This document shows, one piece after another, positions 1 through 8,533 of a DNA stretch of 64,000 nucleotides. The notes beneath the pieces are model-generated. The model worked only from the letters and a program-made list of their open reading frames with translations. It had not been told where the DNA came from and made no database searches. The stretch comes from Amycolatopsis sp. CA-128772 (GTDB taxonomy: Bacteria > Actinomycetota > Actinomycetes > Mycobacteriales > Pseudonocardiaceae), in the NCBI RefSeq assembly GCF_002904295.1, contig NZ_PPHG01000017.1:1-64000 (forward strand), written 5' to 3'. How positions within the stretch are numbered: the stretch's first letter is position 1; every line of letters starts with the position of its first letter. Made by a program: the position numbers and the translations under genes.

Positions 1-338
1 GTGTTCGGGGCGGGCTGTGTCGGTGAGGGACCCTCTGGGGCCTGACCGAGCCGGCGAGCGGCGGTCGGGTGAGGCGGTCCTGATCGGGAGCGAGCTATGC
101 CGATGGGCGGTGCCGGGCCGGTGAGCCGCGGCCCGGCAGGGCGGGCCGAGCCGGTCAGCCGCAGCCCGGGAGCTGGGCCGAACGGCGAGCCGGGCCCGGC
201 AGGCGGGCCGAGCCGCTCCAGCGCCGCTGATCGTCGGCCCCCGAAAAGGTTCCCTCAGCCGAGGCCGAGGCCCGAGGCCGAGGCCGAGGCCCGACAACAA
301 AACCTTCGCCGAGCCCACCAAAGGCAACAAACGACAGA
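1..338. other. Gene-free left edge
   Basis: I see no supportable gene here. Open frames exist on both strands but have the low-complexity Arg/Pro/Gly/Ala composition expected of random translation of very GC-rich DNA. The stretch holds short repeats built from GAGGCC near 256-295 and repeated GCCGGGCC-type words. It lies downstream of pepN, beyond that gene's terminator. Confidence 0.6.
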
Positions 339-370
339 ACGGCGGGCCGCGCCGAAGCGCGACCCGCCGT
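339..370 (-). terminator. Probable pepN terminator hairpin
   Basis: An inverted repeat with 8-bp arms at 339-346 and 363-370, plus an inner GCGC/GCGC pair at 349-352 and 357-360, lies just past the pepN stop codon on the minus strand. There is no long T tract, which is usual for actinomycete terminators. Confidence 0.6.
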
Positions 371-388
371 CCTCAAGACCTCAAGACC

Positions 389-2962
389 TCACGCCTGCGC
401 GTCGAAGTCCCGCGCCGCCAATGCGCGCAGAATCCCCGCCCGGCCCTCCGACACCAGCCGGCGCAACGCCTGCGGGTGCTCGCCCGCCAGCCACTCGTCC
501 GAGGCCGTCACCGTCTCCGGGGCCACCGCCCATGACGGGTACAGGCCGATGGCCATCGGCTGGGCGCGCTCGCTCGAGCGTCGCTGCCAGACCTCGTCGA
601 TCACCTCGAAGTACCGGGCCACGTACGCGCCCAGCAACGACTTCTGGCCCGGGTGGGAGAAGCCCGAGATGAGCGAGTCGCTCACCGCGTTGGGGAGCTC
701 GTCGTCGTACACCGCGCGCTCCCACGCGTCGGCCTTGGCCTCCGCCGTCGGGCGCAGGGCGCGGGCGCGCTCCGCCTGGCGGCGGCCCGTGGCCGTGTTG
801 TCGCGGGACAGCTCCGCTTCGATCTCCGGTGCCGCCGCCTTGCCGTGCGCCACCAGCGCGTGCAGCAGGCGCCAGCGCAGGTCCGTGTCCACCGTCAGGC
901 CTTCGAGCGGCGCCGATCCGTCCAGCCAGCCGGACAGAACCGACAGAGTGGCGTCGTCCAGCACCGAGCCGGCCAGGGAGTTCACGAACGCCAGCTGGTG
1001 GTCCGACCCCGGCTCGGCGTTGCGCACCAGCTCCAGCAGCCGCGCGGTGAACGTCGGCCAGCCGCGCGAGGCCGCCCACTCCTGCTCCGCGTAGGAGTTC
1101 AGCGCCGTCTGGGCCTGCAGCAGCAGCCGCTGGACCACACCGACCTCGGTCTCCGTGTGGATGCCGCGCTGGACCAGCGTGACGAAGTCGCGGGCCTTCA
1201 GCTCCGCCTCGCGGGTCATCTCCCACGCCGCCGACCAGCACAGGGTGCGCGGGAGCGGCTCGGTGATGTCGGCGATGCGGTCGATCAGCGTGGTCAGCGA
1301 CGCCGGGTCGAGGCGCATCGTGCAGTACGTCAGGTCGTCGTCGTTGACCAGGACCAGCTTGCCCGCGGGGTGGCCGACCAGGTCCGGCACCTCGGTGCGC
1401 TCGCCGTCGACGTCCAGCTCGACGCGCTGGGTCCGGACGATCTTCCCGTTGGCGTCCTCGTCGTAGACGCCGACCGCGACCCGGTGGGTGCGCAGCTCAC
1501 CGGCGCCCGGCTTGGCGCCGGACTGCACGACGGCGAAGGACGTGAACTTGCCGTCCGCGCCGACCTCGTAGCGCGGGCTCAGCGAGTTCAGCCCGGTGGT
1601 CTCCAGCCACTGCGCGCTCCACCACGACAAGTCGCGCCCGGACGCCTCTTCCAGCGCACCCAGCAGGTCGGCCAGGGTCGCGTTGCCCCAGGCGTGCTTG
1701 CCGAAGTACACCTTCAGGCCGTCGAGGAAGTGGTCCAGCCCGACGTAGGCGACGAGCTGCTTGAGCACGCTCGCGCCCTTGGCGTAGGTGATGCCGTCGA
1801 AGTTGACCTCGACCGCGTGCAGGTCGACGATGTCGGCCGCGATCGGGTGCGTCGAGGGCAGCTGGTCCTGGCGGTACGCCCACGACTTCTCGATGTTCGC
1901 GAAGCTGGTCCACGCGTTCTTGTACTCGGTGGCCTCGGCCTGGGCCAGCACGCTGGCGAAGGTCGCGAACGACTCGTTCAGCCACAGGTCGTCCCACCAG
2001 CGCATGGTGACCAGGTCGCCGAACCACATGTGCGCCATCTCGTGCAGCAGCGTCTCGGCGCGCCGCTCGTAGGCGTAGCGGGTGACGCGGCTGCGGAAGA
2101 CGTAGTCCTCCAGGAACGTCACCGCGCCGGCGTTCTCCATCGCGCCCGCGTTGAACTCCGGCACGAACAGCTGGTCGTACTTGGAGAACGGGTAGGGCGT
2201 GCCGAACTTCTCGTGGTAGAAGCCGAAGCCCTGCTTGGTCTCGGTGAACAGCCGGTCGGCGTCCATGTGCTCGGCCAGCGACGCGCGGCAGTAGACGCCG
2301 AGCGGGATGGTCTTGTGGTCGTCGGTGTACTCGTCACGCCACTCGGCGAACGGGCCGGCGACCAGCGCGACGAGGTAGGTGGAGATCCGCTCGGACTCCT
2401 TGAACACCGTGCGGACGGCGCCTTCGGGCGTCTCTTCGGTGGACTCGGCGATGGCGTTGGAGACCACCTTCCAGTCCCTCGGCGCGACGACCGTGAGCCG
2501 GTAGACCGACTTCAGGTCGGGCTGGTCGAAGCAGGCGAACATGCGCTTGGCGTCGGCCGTTTCGAACTGCGTGTACAGGTAGACGCCGTCGTCGACCGGG
2601 TCGACGAACCGGTGCAGGCCTTCGCCGGTGTTCATATACCGGCAGTCGGCGGTCACCGTGAGCTCGTTCGACTCGGCGAGCCCGGCGAGCGCGATGCCCT
2701 TGTCCTCGACGTAGGCGCTGACGTCCACGTCCGCGCCGTTCAAGGTGGCCGAGTGCACGCGGTCGGCGACGATGTCGACCCACGTGTTTTCGCCGGCCCG
2801 GGCGCTGGAGAACCGGACGGTCGTCGTCGACGCGAAGGTCTTCTCCCCGGGACCGCCGTGGCCGTCGGTGAGATCGAGCTCGATGTCGTAGCCGGTCACG
2901 TCGAGCAGATCCGCGCGCAGCTTGGCTTGGTCACGGGTCAGGTTGGGGGCGGGCACAGGCAC
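389..2962 (-). CDS. pepN: Aminopeptidase N (M1 family zinc metallopeptidase)
   Basis: Cytoplasmic M1 aminopeptidase that removes N-terminal residues from peptides. The M1 signature is complete: the exopeptidase motif GAMENAG is followed by HEMAHMW (HExxH), with the third zinc ligand 18 residues on in NESFA. A long C-terminal ERAP1-like helical part follows. The frame stays open upstream to 4441, but homology begins around VPVPAPNLTRDQAKL, so I take GTG at 2962 (857 residues, a usual actinobacterial PepN length). ATG at 2998 is the alternative and would add 12 residues. It is transcribed divergently from the DsbA-fold gene at 3110. The stop at 389-391 is followed by a hairpin. Family assignment is firm; only the start is open. 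Confidence 0.95.
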   Translation of the reverse strand: MPVPAPNLTRDQAKLRADLLDVTGYDIELDLTDGHGGPGEKTFASTTTVRFSSARAGENTWVDIVADRVHSATLNGADVDVSAYVEDKGIALAGLAESNELTVTADCRYMNTGEGLHRFVDPVDDGVYLYTQFETADAKRMFACFDQPDLKSVYRLTVVAPRDWKVVSNAIAESTEETPEGAVRTVFKESERISTYLVALVAGPFAEWRDEYTDDHKTIPLGVYCRASLAEHMDADRLFTETKQGFGFYHEKFGTPYPFSKYDQLFVPEFNAGAMENAGAVTFLEDYVFRSRVTRYAYERRAETLLHEMAHMWFGDLVTMRWWDDLWLNESFATFASVLAQAEATEYKNAWTSFANIEKSWAYRQDQLPSTHPIAADIVDLHAVEVNFDGITYAKGASVLKQLVAYVGLDHFLDGLKVYFGKHAWGNATLADLLGALEEASGRDLSWWSAQWLETTGLNSLSPRYEVGADGKFTSFAVVQSGAKPGAGELRTHRVAVGVYDEDANGKIVRTQRVELDVDGERTEVPDLVGHPAGKLVLVNDDDLTYCTMRLDPASLTTLIDRIADITEPLPRTLCWSAAWEMTREAELKARDFVTLVQRGIHTETEVGVVQRLLLQAQTALNSYAEQEWAASRGWPTFTARLLELVRNAEPGSDHQLAFVNSLAGSVLDDATLSVLSGWLDGSAPLEGLTVDTDLRWRLLHALVAHGKAAAPEIEAELSRDNTATGRRQAERARALRPTAEAKADAWERAVYDDELPNAVSDSLISGFSHPGQKSLLGAYVARYFEVIDEVWQRRSSERAQPMAIGLYPSWAVAPETVTASDEWLAGEHPQALRRLVSEGRAGILRALAARDFDAQA

Positions 2963-3109
2963 CTCTGGTCGTTGGTATCGGTTTTCAACTCCTCGCATCC
3001 AATCATGGGGACGGGGTGGCAGGCGATAAGGGAACAAGCCCGCGTTCCGAGGTGTTGGGCCGCTACGTGGGGGTCCGCCCACATCGAGACGTGACTTTGG
3101 AGTACCCAG

Positions 3110-3730
3110 ATGACCGCTGCCGAGCAGCCCACCAAGGTCGATTTCTACTTCGACCCGATCTGCCCGTTCGCGTGGATCACCTCCCGCTGGATCCTGGAGG
3201 TGGAGAAGCACCGCAACCTGGACCTGCACTTCCGGATCATGAGCCTGTCGGTGCTCAACGAAGGCCGGGACGAGCTGCCCGAGCAGTACAAGGAGCTGCT
3301 GGCGAAGGGCTGGGGCCCGGTCCGGGTGGCCGTGGCGCTGTCGCAGCTCAAGGGCGAAGAGGTGCTGCGCGACTACTACACCGAGTTCGGCACCCGGTAC
3401 CACAACCAGGGCACCAAGGACTACGACGTCGTCATCAAGGAGGCCCTGGCCGCGATCGGCGCGCCGGCCGAGCTGGCCGAGGCCGCGCACTCGACCGAGT
3501 ACGACGAAGCACTGAAGAAGAGCCACCACGAAGGCATGGACCCGGTCGGCATGGACGTCGGTACGCCGACGATCCACATCGACGGTGTCGCGTTCTTCGG
3601 CCCGGTCCTGACCTCGATCCCGCGGGGCGAGGACGCGCTGAAGGTGTTCGACGGCGCGGTCGCGCTGTCGAGCTACCCGGACTTCTTCGAGCTCAAGCGC
3701 ACCCGGTCGGGTGAGCTCAACTTCGACTAG
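3110..3730 (+). CDS. DsbA-fold mycothiol-dependent nitroreductase-like protein (Rv2466c family)
   Basis: A 206-residue thioredoxin/DsbA-fold oxidoreductase close in sequence style to mycobacterial Rv2466c, an enzyme that uses mycothiol to reduce nitro compounds and helps against oxidative stress. The N-terminal active-site loop reads DPICPFAW, so only Cys18 is present; the second position of a CPxC pair is Ala21. The SRWILEVE helix and a C-terminal cis-Pro loop ([10 protein letters not shown]) are typical of the fold. Its neighbours, pepN, rpiB and nei, are the same set found around Rv2466c in Mycobacterium tuberculosis. The stop codon overlaps the convergent stop of the MBL-fold gene. Family assignment is good; the single-Cys chemistry is inferred. 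Confidence 0.85.
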   Translation: MTAAEQPTKVDFYFDPICPFAWITSRWILEVEKHRNLDLHFRIMSLSVLNEGRDELPEQYKELLAKGWGPVRVAVALSQLKGEEVLRDYYTEFGTRYHNQGTKDYDVVIKEALAAIGAPAELAEAAHSTEYDEALKKSHHEGMDPVGMDVGTPTIHIDGVAFFGPVLTSIPRGEDALKVFDGAVALSSYPDFFELKRTRSGELNFD

Positions 3731-4536
3731 GGGGTCGCGAGGGCGGCCAGGGTGACGTCGCTGGGGTAGCGCGCCGCCGCCACGGCCGCCACCTCGGTCG
3801 TCTCGCCGCGGCCCACGCCGGCCTTGAGCGTGATCAGCTCGTGCAGGCCGTCGCGGTGGTAGCGGACGAACTCCGTGCCGACCGGATCGCCGTGGCCGGG
3901 CACGACGACGCGCGGCTCCAGCGCGAGGATCGCGTCGAGCGCGTCCGGCCAGGCGGTCAGGTCGGTCTCGTCGCTGAACGAGAACTCGCTGAACCCGGCT
4001 TCGGCGTGCTCGACGACGTCGCCGGCGAAGACCACCGCCGCGTCCGGGACGTGCACCACCACGTCGTGGTCGGTGTGCGCCCGGCCGGGGTGCAGCAGGA
4101 CCGCCGTGCGGCCGCCCAGGTCGAGCTCCACGCGGTCGGTGAACGTGTGGTCCGGGCCGGTGATGGTCGTGCGGGAAATCGCGTCGGCGATCTCCGGCTT
4201 GCCCTCCTTGCGGTAGTGGGCCTCCCAGGTGGCGCGGCGAGCGTCGGGATCCGCGCTCAGCTCGGCGGCGCAGCGCTCGTGCGCCCAGACCTCGCAGGGC
4301 AGGAACGCCTCGGTGCCCCAGGCGTGGTCGAAGTGCGCGTGCGTGTAGACGACGGCCCAGGGCAGGGGTGTGATCTCCCGGACGGCGGCGGCCAGCTCGG
4401 CGCCCTGTTCGAGGTCGCCGCGGGTGTCGACGACCAGGCACCGCTCGGCGCCCACCGCCAGCCCGACGGTCAGGTCCAGCTCCTCGTAGCGGCGGGCGTG
4501 GACGCCGTCGGCGACCTCGATCCAGCGGCCGGTCAT
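3727..4536 (-). CDS. MBL-fold metallo-hydrolase
   Basis: A 269-residue metallo-beta-lactamase-fold hydrolase. The metal-binding signature [10 protein letters not shown] (HxHxDH) sits near the middle of the N-terminal half, and later ligands are visible as [20 protein letters not shown] and [10 protein letters not shown]. No lactamase-specific features are seen, so the substrate is unknown; glyoxalase II-like or other hydrolytic roles are possible. Translation probably couples to the upstream ComB-like gene, because the start codon overlaps that gene's stop as ATGA at 4533-4536. The 3' end overlaps the convergent nitroreductase-like gene by four bases. There is no signal peptide, so it is presumably cytoplasmic. 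Confidence 0.88.
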   Translation of the reverse strand: MTGRWIEVADGVHARRYEELDLTVGLAVGAERCLVVDTRGDLEQGAELAAAVREITPLPWAVVYTHAHFDHAWGTEAFLPCEVWAHERCAAELSADPDARRATWEAHYRKEGKPEIADAISRTTITGPDHTFTDRVELDLGGRTAVLLHPGRAHTDHDVVVHVPDAAVVFAGDVVEHAEAGFSEFSFSDETDLTAWPDALDAILALEPRVVVPGHGDPVGTEFVRYHRDGLHELITLKAGVGRGETTEVAAVAAARYPSDVTLAALATP

Positions 4537-5255
4537 GCCAGTACTCCTTCGGTCAGGACGGGAGCGGCGTCGCTCACGTCGATCCGCGCGGCCCATGCGA
4601 CGTCGCCGCCGTGGCCCGATTCGGCCAGTTCGCGCCCGGACACGCAGTTCACCAGCGCCTCGGCGTCGACGGACCGGGCGGCGAGAGCGGCTTCGGCGGA
4701 CACCGAAAGACCGTAACCGGCCAGCGCGGCGGCGATCGCCCCGGCGCCCACCTGGTCCTCGACGCACGGCCGCAGCGGGCCGAACGTTTCGCCGTCACCG
4801 AAAACGTTCACCCCCCAGCGTTCCCCCGCCGCGATCAACCCGATCGGGCCACCCAGCGACACGGCCTTCGCGGCGACGGCGGAGGCGTTGCGCAGACAGC
4901 CCGCGAGCACGTGCGCGCCGGTCGCCGCGGCGGCCTCGCACAGCGTCGCGCCGTTGGGCGAGGGGAGCGCGAGCAAGGTCCCCGGAGGGATGTCCGTCAC
5001 AGAAGACGGCCGGAGGGTGAATTCGCCCTCGCCCGCGATGACCGCCCCGGCCGCCCGTGCCCGGGCGACCCCGCGTTCGTCGCGCCACCGGACGGGCAGC
5101 ACGCGCCCGCCGCGGCCGACCACCAGATCCGTGGTGGTACTGAAGGAAAGCACGTCGACGACCACCAGGACCGCGCATTCGCGACCGAGGGCGGCGACGC
5201 CTTCGGCGCCCCAGTCGAGCCGCACGTCGCTGCCGGTCTGCTCCCAGATCCCCAC
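4533..5255 (-). CDS. 2-phosphosulfolactate phosphatase (ComB) family protein
   Basis: A 240-residue protein matching the ComB family, first described for dephosphorylation of 2-phosphosulfolactate in coenzyme M synthesis and widespread in bacteria without that pathway, where the substrate is uncertain. Recognisable stretches are the early VVVDVLSFSTTT segment, LALPSPNGATLC, LAGCLRNASA, and IGLIAAGERW followed by RPCVEDQVGAG. I choose GTG at 5255 because homology starts there; the frame is open further upstream without support. The next gene on the minus strand, the MBL-fold hydrolase, starts inside this stop codon, so the two look like a co-translated pair. It is divergent from rpiB, whose start lies 46 bases away. 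Confidence 0.82.
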   Translation of the reverse strand: MGIWEQTGSDVRLDWGAEGVAALGRECAVLVVVDVLSFSTTTDLVVGRGGRVLPVRWRDERGVARARAAGAVIAGEGEFTLRPSSVTDIPPGTLLALPSPNGATLCEAAAATGAHVLAGCLRNASAVAAKAVSLGGPIGLIAAGERWGVNVFGDGETFGPLRPCVEDQVGAGAIAAALAGYGLSVSAEAALAARSVDAEALVNCVSGRELAESGHGGDVAWAARIDVSDAAPVLTEGVLA

Positions 5256-5300
5256 CCCCGGAGCATGCCCGATATCGGCCCTGGTGGCAGACTCCTGGCC

Positions 5301-5774
5301 GTGCGCGTCTACTTGGGATCCGACCACGCCGGTTTCGAGCTGAAGAACCACCTGGTGGCTCACCTGGAGAAGCAGGGCCACGAGGTGACCGACATCGGTC
5401 CGCACGTCTACGACGCGGCCGACGACTACCCGGCGTTCTGCGTCGAGACGGCGCTGCGCGTGGTGGCCGACGAGGGCAGCCGCGGCATCGTCGTCGGCGG
5501 CTCCGGCAACGGCGAGCAGATCGCCGCCAACAAGGTCCCCGGCGCGCGCGCCGGGCTGGCCTGGAGCGTCGAGACCGCGAAGCTGTGCCGGGAGCACAAC
5601 CACGCCCAGCTGATCGGCGTCGGCGCGCGGATGCACTCCGCCGAGGAGGCCGTCGAGATCGTCGAGGCGTTCCTGGCGACCGAGGTCTCGCCGGAGGAGC
5701 GGCACGCCCGCCGCGTGCAGCAGCTGCTCGACTACGAGCGCACCGGGACCCCGCCGGCGTTGCCGGAGGCCTGA
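5301..5774 (+). CDS. rpiB: Ribose-5-phosphate isomerase B
   Basis: A 157-residue RpiB/LacAB-type isomerase interconverting ribose-5-phosphate and ribulose-5-phosphate in the pentose phosphate pathway. The N terminus has the family motif LGSDHAGFELK. The phosphate/active-site loop reads VVGGSGNGEQIAANK, with Ser and Glu in place of the catalytic Cys of E. coli RpiB, as in mycobacterial RpiB, where Glu acts as base. A later EHNHAQLIGVGARM stretch supplies substrate-binding residues. The start is GTG at 5301. The stop codon overlaps the ATG of the nei-type gene (TGATG), so the two are probably translationally coupled. Confidence 0.95.
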   Translation: MRVYLGSDHAGFELKNHLVAHLEKQGHEVTDIGPHVYDAADDYPAFCVETALRVVADEGSRGIVVGGSGNGEQIAANKVPGARAGLAWSVETAKLCREHNHAQLIGVGARMHSAEEAVEIVEAFLATEVSPEERHARRVQQLLDYERTGTPPALPEA

Positions 5775-6583
5775 TGCCCGAGGGGCACACGCTCCACCGG
5801 CTCGCGCGGCTGCACAAGCGCCGGTACGCCGGCGCCCCGGTCGAGGTACGCAGCCCGCAGGGCCGGTTCGCCGCCGAAGCGTCCCGTTTGGACGGTCAGG
5901 TGTTCGTCGGGGCCGAGGCGCACGGCAAGCACCTGTTCCACGACTACGGCCCGCACGGCGTCGTGCACATCCACCTGGGCCTCTACGGGACCTTCGGCGA
6001 AGCCCCGCTGCCCGCGCCCGAGCCGGTCGGCCAGGTCCGGCTGCGGCTGGCCGGCCGGACACATTGGACTGACCTGCGCGGGCCGACGCGGTGCGAGCTG
6101 CTGGCTCCGGAGCAGGCCGACGCGATCAAGGCCCGGCTCGGGCCCGACCCGCTGCGCCGCGACGCGAAACCGGAGCTGGCGTGGGCCCGCATTTCGCGGT
6201 CCAGGACGTCGATCGCGGCGTTGCTGATGGATCAGGCCGTCCTGGCCGGCGTGGGCAACGTTTACCGCGCCGAAGTGCTGTTCCGCCACGGCGTCGCGCC
6301 GATGACGCCGGGACGGTCACTCGATCGTGCGCTCTGGGACGACATCTGGGCCGACCTGGTGACCCTGATGCGCGACGGCGTCCGCGTCGGCCGCATCGAC
6401 ACCGTCCGCCCGGAGCACCTGCCGGAGGCGATGGGCCGCGCCGCCCGGGTGGATCGCCACGGCGGCGAGGTCTACGTCTACCGGCGGGCCGGCGAGCCGT
6501 GCCTGGTGTGCGGGACGCCGGTGGCGCACTCGGAACTGGCCGGGCGCAACCTGTACTGGTGCCCGCGCTGCCAGACGGCTTGA
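5774..6583 (+). CDS. nei: Fpg/Nei family DNA glycosylase (endonuclease VIII type)
   Basis: A 269-residue base-excision repair glycosylase/AP lyase. The N terminus reads MPEGHT: Pro2, the Schiff-base nucleophile, and Glu3 are both intact once Met is removed. The HIHLGLYGTF segment, the helix-two-turn-helix region with GVGNVYRAEVLF, and a C-terminal zinc finger (CLVC ... CPRC) are all visible. The Nei-like MPEGHTLHRL start and the gene order rpiB-nei agree with mycobacterial Rv2464c (Nei1). Overlap with rpiB suggests one transcript. A strong hairpin follows the stop codon. Substrates are probably oxidised pyrimidines, by family. Confidence 0.93.
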   Translation: MPEGHTLHRLARLHKRRYAGAPVEVRSPQGRFAAEASRLDGQVFVGAEAHGKHLFHDYGPHGVVHIHLGLYGTFGEAPLPAPEPVGQVRLRLAGRTHWTDLRGPTRCELLAPEQADAIKARLGPDPLRRDAKPELAWARISRSRTSIAALLMDQAVLAGVGNVYRAEVLFRHGVAPMTPGRSLDRALWDDIWADLVTLMRDGVRVGRIDTVRPEHLPEAMGRAARVDRHGGEVYVYRRAGEPCLVCGTPVAHSELAGRNLYWCPRCQTA

Positions 6584-6593
6584 TCCCGCACGC

Positions 6594-6671
6594 CCCAATG
6601 TGGCGTCGGGTGCATCGGACGCACCCAATGTGGCGTTCGGTGCGTCCAACGCACCGAACGCCACATTGGGG
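6594..6671. repeat. Perfect 22-bp-stem hairpin plus a partial direct copy (bidirectional terminator or repeat element)
   Basis: Between the convergent ends of nei and the Gly/Asp-rich gene lies a perfect inverted repeat with 22-bp arms at 6624-6645 and 6649-6670 and a 3-base loop. The left arm starts CCCAATGTGGCG. An imperfect direct copy of the left arm begins at 6594 (CCCAATGTGGCG, then diverging). The location suits a bidirectional terminator, but the stem is longer than needed and the extra copy suggests a repeat family. Confidence 0.75.
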
Positions 6672-6687
6672 CGCATGAAGCCAGGCG

Positions 6688-7506
6688 TCAGAAGTCGAAA
6701 CCGCCGCCGTCGAAGCCTCCGCCGTCGAACCCGCCGCCGTCGAAGCCGCCGCCGCCCCAGTCACCGCCGCCGTCTCCGCCGAAGTCGCCTCCGCCGTCGC
6801 CGCCGGCGTCACCGCCGCCGTCGCCGCCCATGTCGCCGGACTCGAGCGCGTCCTGCTGGCCCGCGTCGTAGCCGGACTCCCAGGCCGAGGCGCTCGCGAT
6901 GCCGCCCATGCCGGAGAACATCGCGCTGAACAGGAACATCGACCCGAGGCCCCAGGCGCCGGCGACGAGCGCGGGCTTCCACCACGGCTCGCTGTACCAG
7001 CCCTGCGGCACCGGACGGCCCGCGACGCGGCCGCCGGGGTAGTAGTACGGCGTGTCCTGGCCGGCGTCGGGAGAGGCGGCGTAGTGCTGGCCCTCGACGT
7101 CGACGTCCCGGCGCTCGGTGACCTTGCCGGCGCGCTCGCGCTCGGCCTCTTCCGGCAGCTGCGGACCCGGGTCCATGCCCATCGCGACGCGCGCGGCGCG
7201 GACGTAGTAGAGGCCCTCGACGGCGGTGTCCTTCACCAGCCGGGCCTGCTCGATGGTGCGAGCCTGCTCCATCTGCGAACCGGCCGCGTTGTAGCGCTCG
7301 GCGGCGTCGGCCATCGCCTGCTGCGACGCGGTGTCCGTGCCGTTGAGGTTGAGCACCTGGCCGCCGAGCCGCTCGACCAGGCGCCGGGCGTCGGCCTTGG
7401 CGTCGTCGAGCTCCCGCTGCCGGGCCGCGGCGCGCTGCCGCGAGAAATAGAGGCCGCCACCGACGATCACGACGACGAGCACGATCAGGAAGATCGCGGT
7501 GCCCAT
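6688..7506 (-). CDS. Membrane-anchored protein with Gly/Asp-rich repeat tail, function unknown
   Basis: A 272-residue protein I cannot assign a function. It has one N-terminal membrane helix (AIFLIVLVVVIVGGGLYF, about residues 4-21), then a charged, helical, probably coiled-coil middle (about 22-125) rich in Ala, Arg, Glu and Gln. A short hydrophobic stretch follows (GAWGLGSMFLFSAMF). The tail is built of GGDGGGD-type units ending in four GGGFD repeats, encoded by the reiterated DNA at 6698-6745. Similar actinobacterial proteins are, as I recall, sometimes annotated DUF1542. The start is ATG at 7506. It is divergent from the LLM oxidoreductase, with about 145 bases between the starts. Confidence 0.75.
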   Translation of the reverse strand: MGTAIFLIVLVVVIVGGGLYFSRQRAAARQRELDDAKADARRLVERLGGQVLNLNGTDTASQQAMADAAERYNAAGSQMEQARTIEQARLVKDTAVEGLYYVRAARVAMGMDPGPQLPEEAERERAGKVTERRDVDVEGQHYAASPDAGQDTPYYYPGGRVAGRPVPQGWYSEPWWKPALVAGAWGLGSMFLFSAMFSGMGGIASASAWESGYDAGQQDALESGDMGGDGGGDAGGDGGGDFGGDGGGDWGGGGFDGGGFDGGGFDGGGFDF

Positions 7507-7626
7507 GGACCACTCCCAGAAGTTCGGGGCTCGGTGACCGGTGGTCACCTTTGAAACGGACAACGCGGACGCTACGCGGTGGGTTCCCGGCGAGTGACCG
7601 GGCCCACCGCGGGACCTGGCCGAGCA

Positions 7627-7646
7627 AACTAGAACACGTTATAGTT
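7627..7646. promoter_or_regulatory. KstR-type operator
   Basis: TAGAACACGTTATA at 7630-7643 fits the KstR consensus TNNAACNNGTTNNA exactly, and the dyad extends to AACTA/TAGTT on the flanks (7627-7646). It ends only 6 to 9 bases before the ATG of the LLM oxidoreductase, leaving no room for an ordinary ribosome binding site, so the transcript may be leaderless or start inside the site. KstR represses steroid catabolism genes in mycobacteria and relatives. Confidence 0.75.
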
Positions 7647-7652
7647 CAACGC

Positions 7653-8528
7653 ATGAAGTTCACCCTGTCGATCGCGATGAACCCGCTCGATCAGCTGGGC
7701 GAGCTCGCCCGGGCCGCCGAAGAGGCCAGCTTCGCCTCCATTGCCCTGCCCGACTCGCTCTTCTACGCCGAGACGGTGGACACGGACTACCCGTACACCC
7801 CCGACGGCAGCCGGTTCTGGACCGGGGAAACGCCCTGGGTGGACCCGCTCGTCGCCACGGCGTCGATGGGCGCGGTGACCAGCCGGATCCGTTTCTACAC
7901 GTCGGTGCTGAAACTCGGCTCGCGCAACCCGGTGCTGCTGGCCCGCCAGGTCGGTTCGGCGGCGGTGCTCACCGGCGGCCGGTTCGGCCTCGGGCTCGGC
8001 GTCGGCTGGCTGCCGCAGGAGTTCGAGTACTGCGGCGTCCCGTTCGAGCGGCGCGGCAAGCGCGTCGACGAGGCCGTCGACGTGCTGCGGCTGCTCCTCG
8101 ACGGCGGGATGGTCGAGTACCACGGCGAGTTCTACGACTTCGACAAGATCCAGATGAGCCCGGCGCCGCCCTCGCGGGTGCCGTTCTACATCGGCGGCCA
8201 CACCGAAGTCGCGCTGAAGCGCGCCGCCCGGGTCGCCGACGGCTGGTCGTCGGCGATGATGAAGCTCGAAGAACTGCGCGACACGATCGCGCGGATCAAG
8301 GAGCTGCTGGCCGAGCAGGGCCGCGCCGACGTCCCGTTCGAATACCAGGCCGTCTGCATCGACAAGTTCGGTCTCGACGGCTACCGCGAGCAGGCCGAGG
8401 TGGGCGTCACCGACGTGATCACCATGCCGTGGGTGTTCGACGGCGTCGGCTTCGACGCGCCCATCGAGCCGAAGCTCGACGCGATCCGCAGGTTCGGGGC
8501 CGAGATCATCGCGAAGTTCGAGGAGTGA
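7653..8528 (+). CDS. LLM-class F420-dependent oxidoreductase
   Basis: A 291-residue luciferase-like monooxygenase-fold protein of the F420-dependent class. The N-terminal MKFTLSIAMNPLDQLGELARAAEEASFASIALPDS strand-helix unit is typical, as are the nonprolyl-cis-peptide region, FGLGLGVGWLPQEF, and the IGGHTEVALKRAARVADGW cofactor-binding stretch. The substrate is unknown. The KstR-like operator overlapping the promoter suggests steroid or side-chain catabolism; an F420-type oxidoreductase (Rv3520c) belongs to the mycobacterial KstR regulon. The next gene starts within a few bases and is NTF2-like, a fold shared with ketosteroid isomerase, so a two-gene operon is likely. Family confidence is high; the steroid link rests on the operator. 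Confidence 0.88.
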   Translation: MKFTLSIAMNPLDQLGELARAAEEASFASIALPDSLFYAETVDTDYPYTPDGSRFWTGETPWVDPLVATASMGAVTSRIRFYTSVLKLGSRNPVLLARQVGSAAVLTGGRFGLGLGVGWLPQEFEYCGVPFERRGKRVDEAVDVLRLLLDGGMVEYHGEFYDFDKIQMSPAPPSRVPFYIGGHTEVALKRAARVADGWSSAMMKLEELRDTIARIKELLAEQGRADVPFEYQAVCIDKFGLDGYREQAEVGVTDVITMPWVFDGVGFDAPIEPKLDAIRRFGAEIIAKFEE

Positions 8529-8533
8529 GTGCC

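Noticed and set aside
2963..4441. Upstream open frame that would make PepN 1350 residues long
   Set aside because: The extension is Arg/Pro/Ala-rich, antisense to the nitroreductase-like and overlapping the MBL-fold gene, and has no M1-family similarity. The usual PepN length is reached from 2962.
6698..6835. Regular GCCGCC-rich repeats suggesting a CRISPR or tandem array
   Set aside because: They are the coding repeats of the Gly/Asp-rich tail of the protein at 6688-7506; there are no unique spacers or cas genes.
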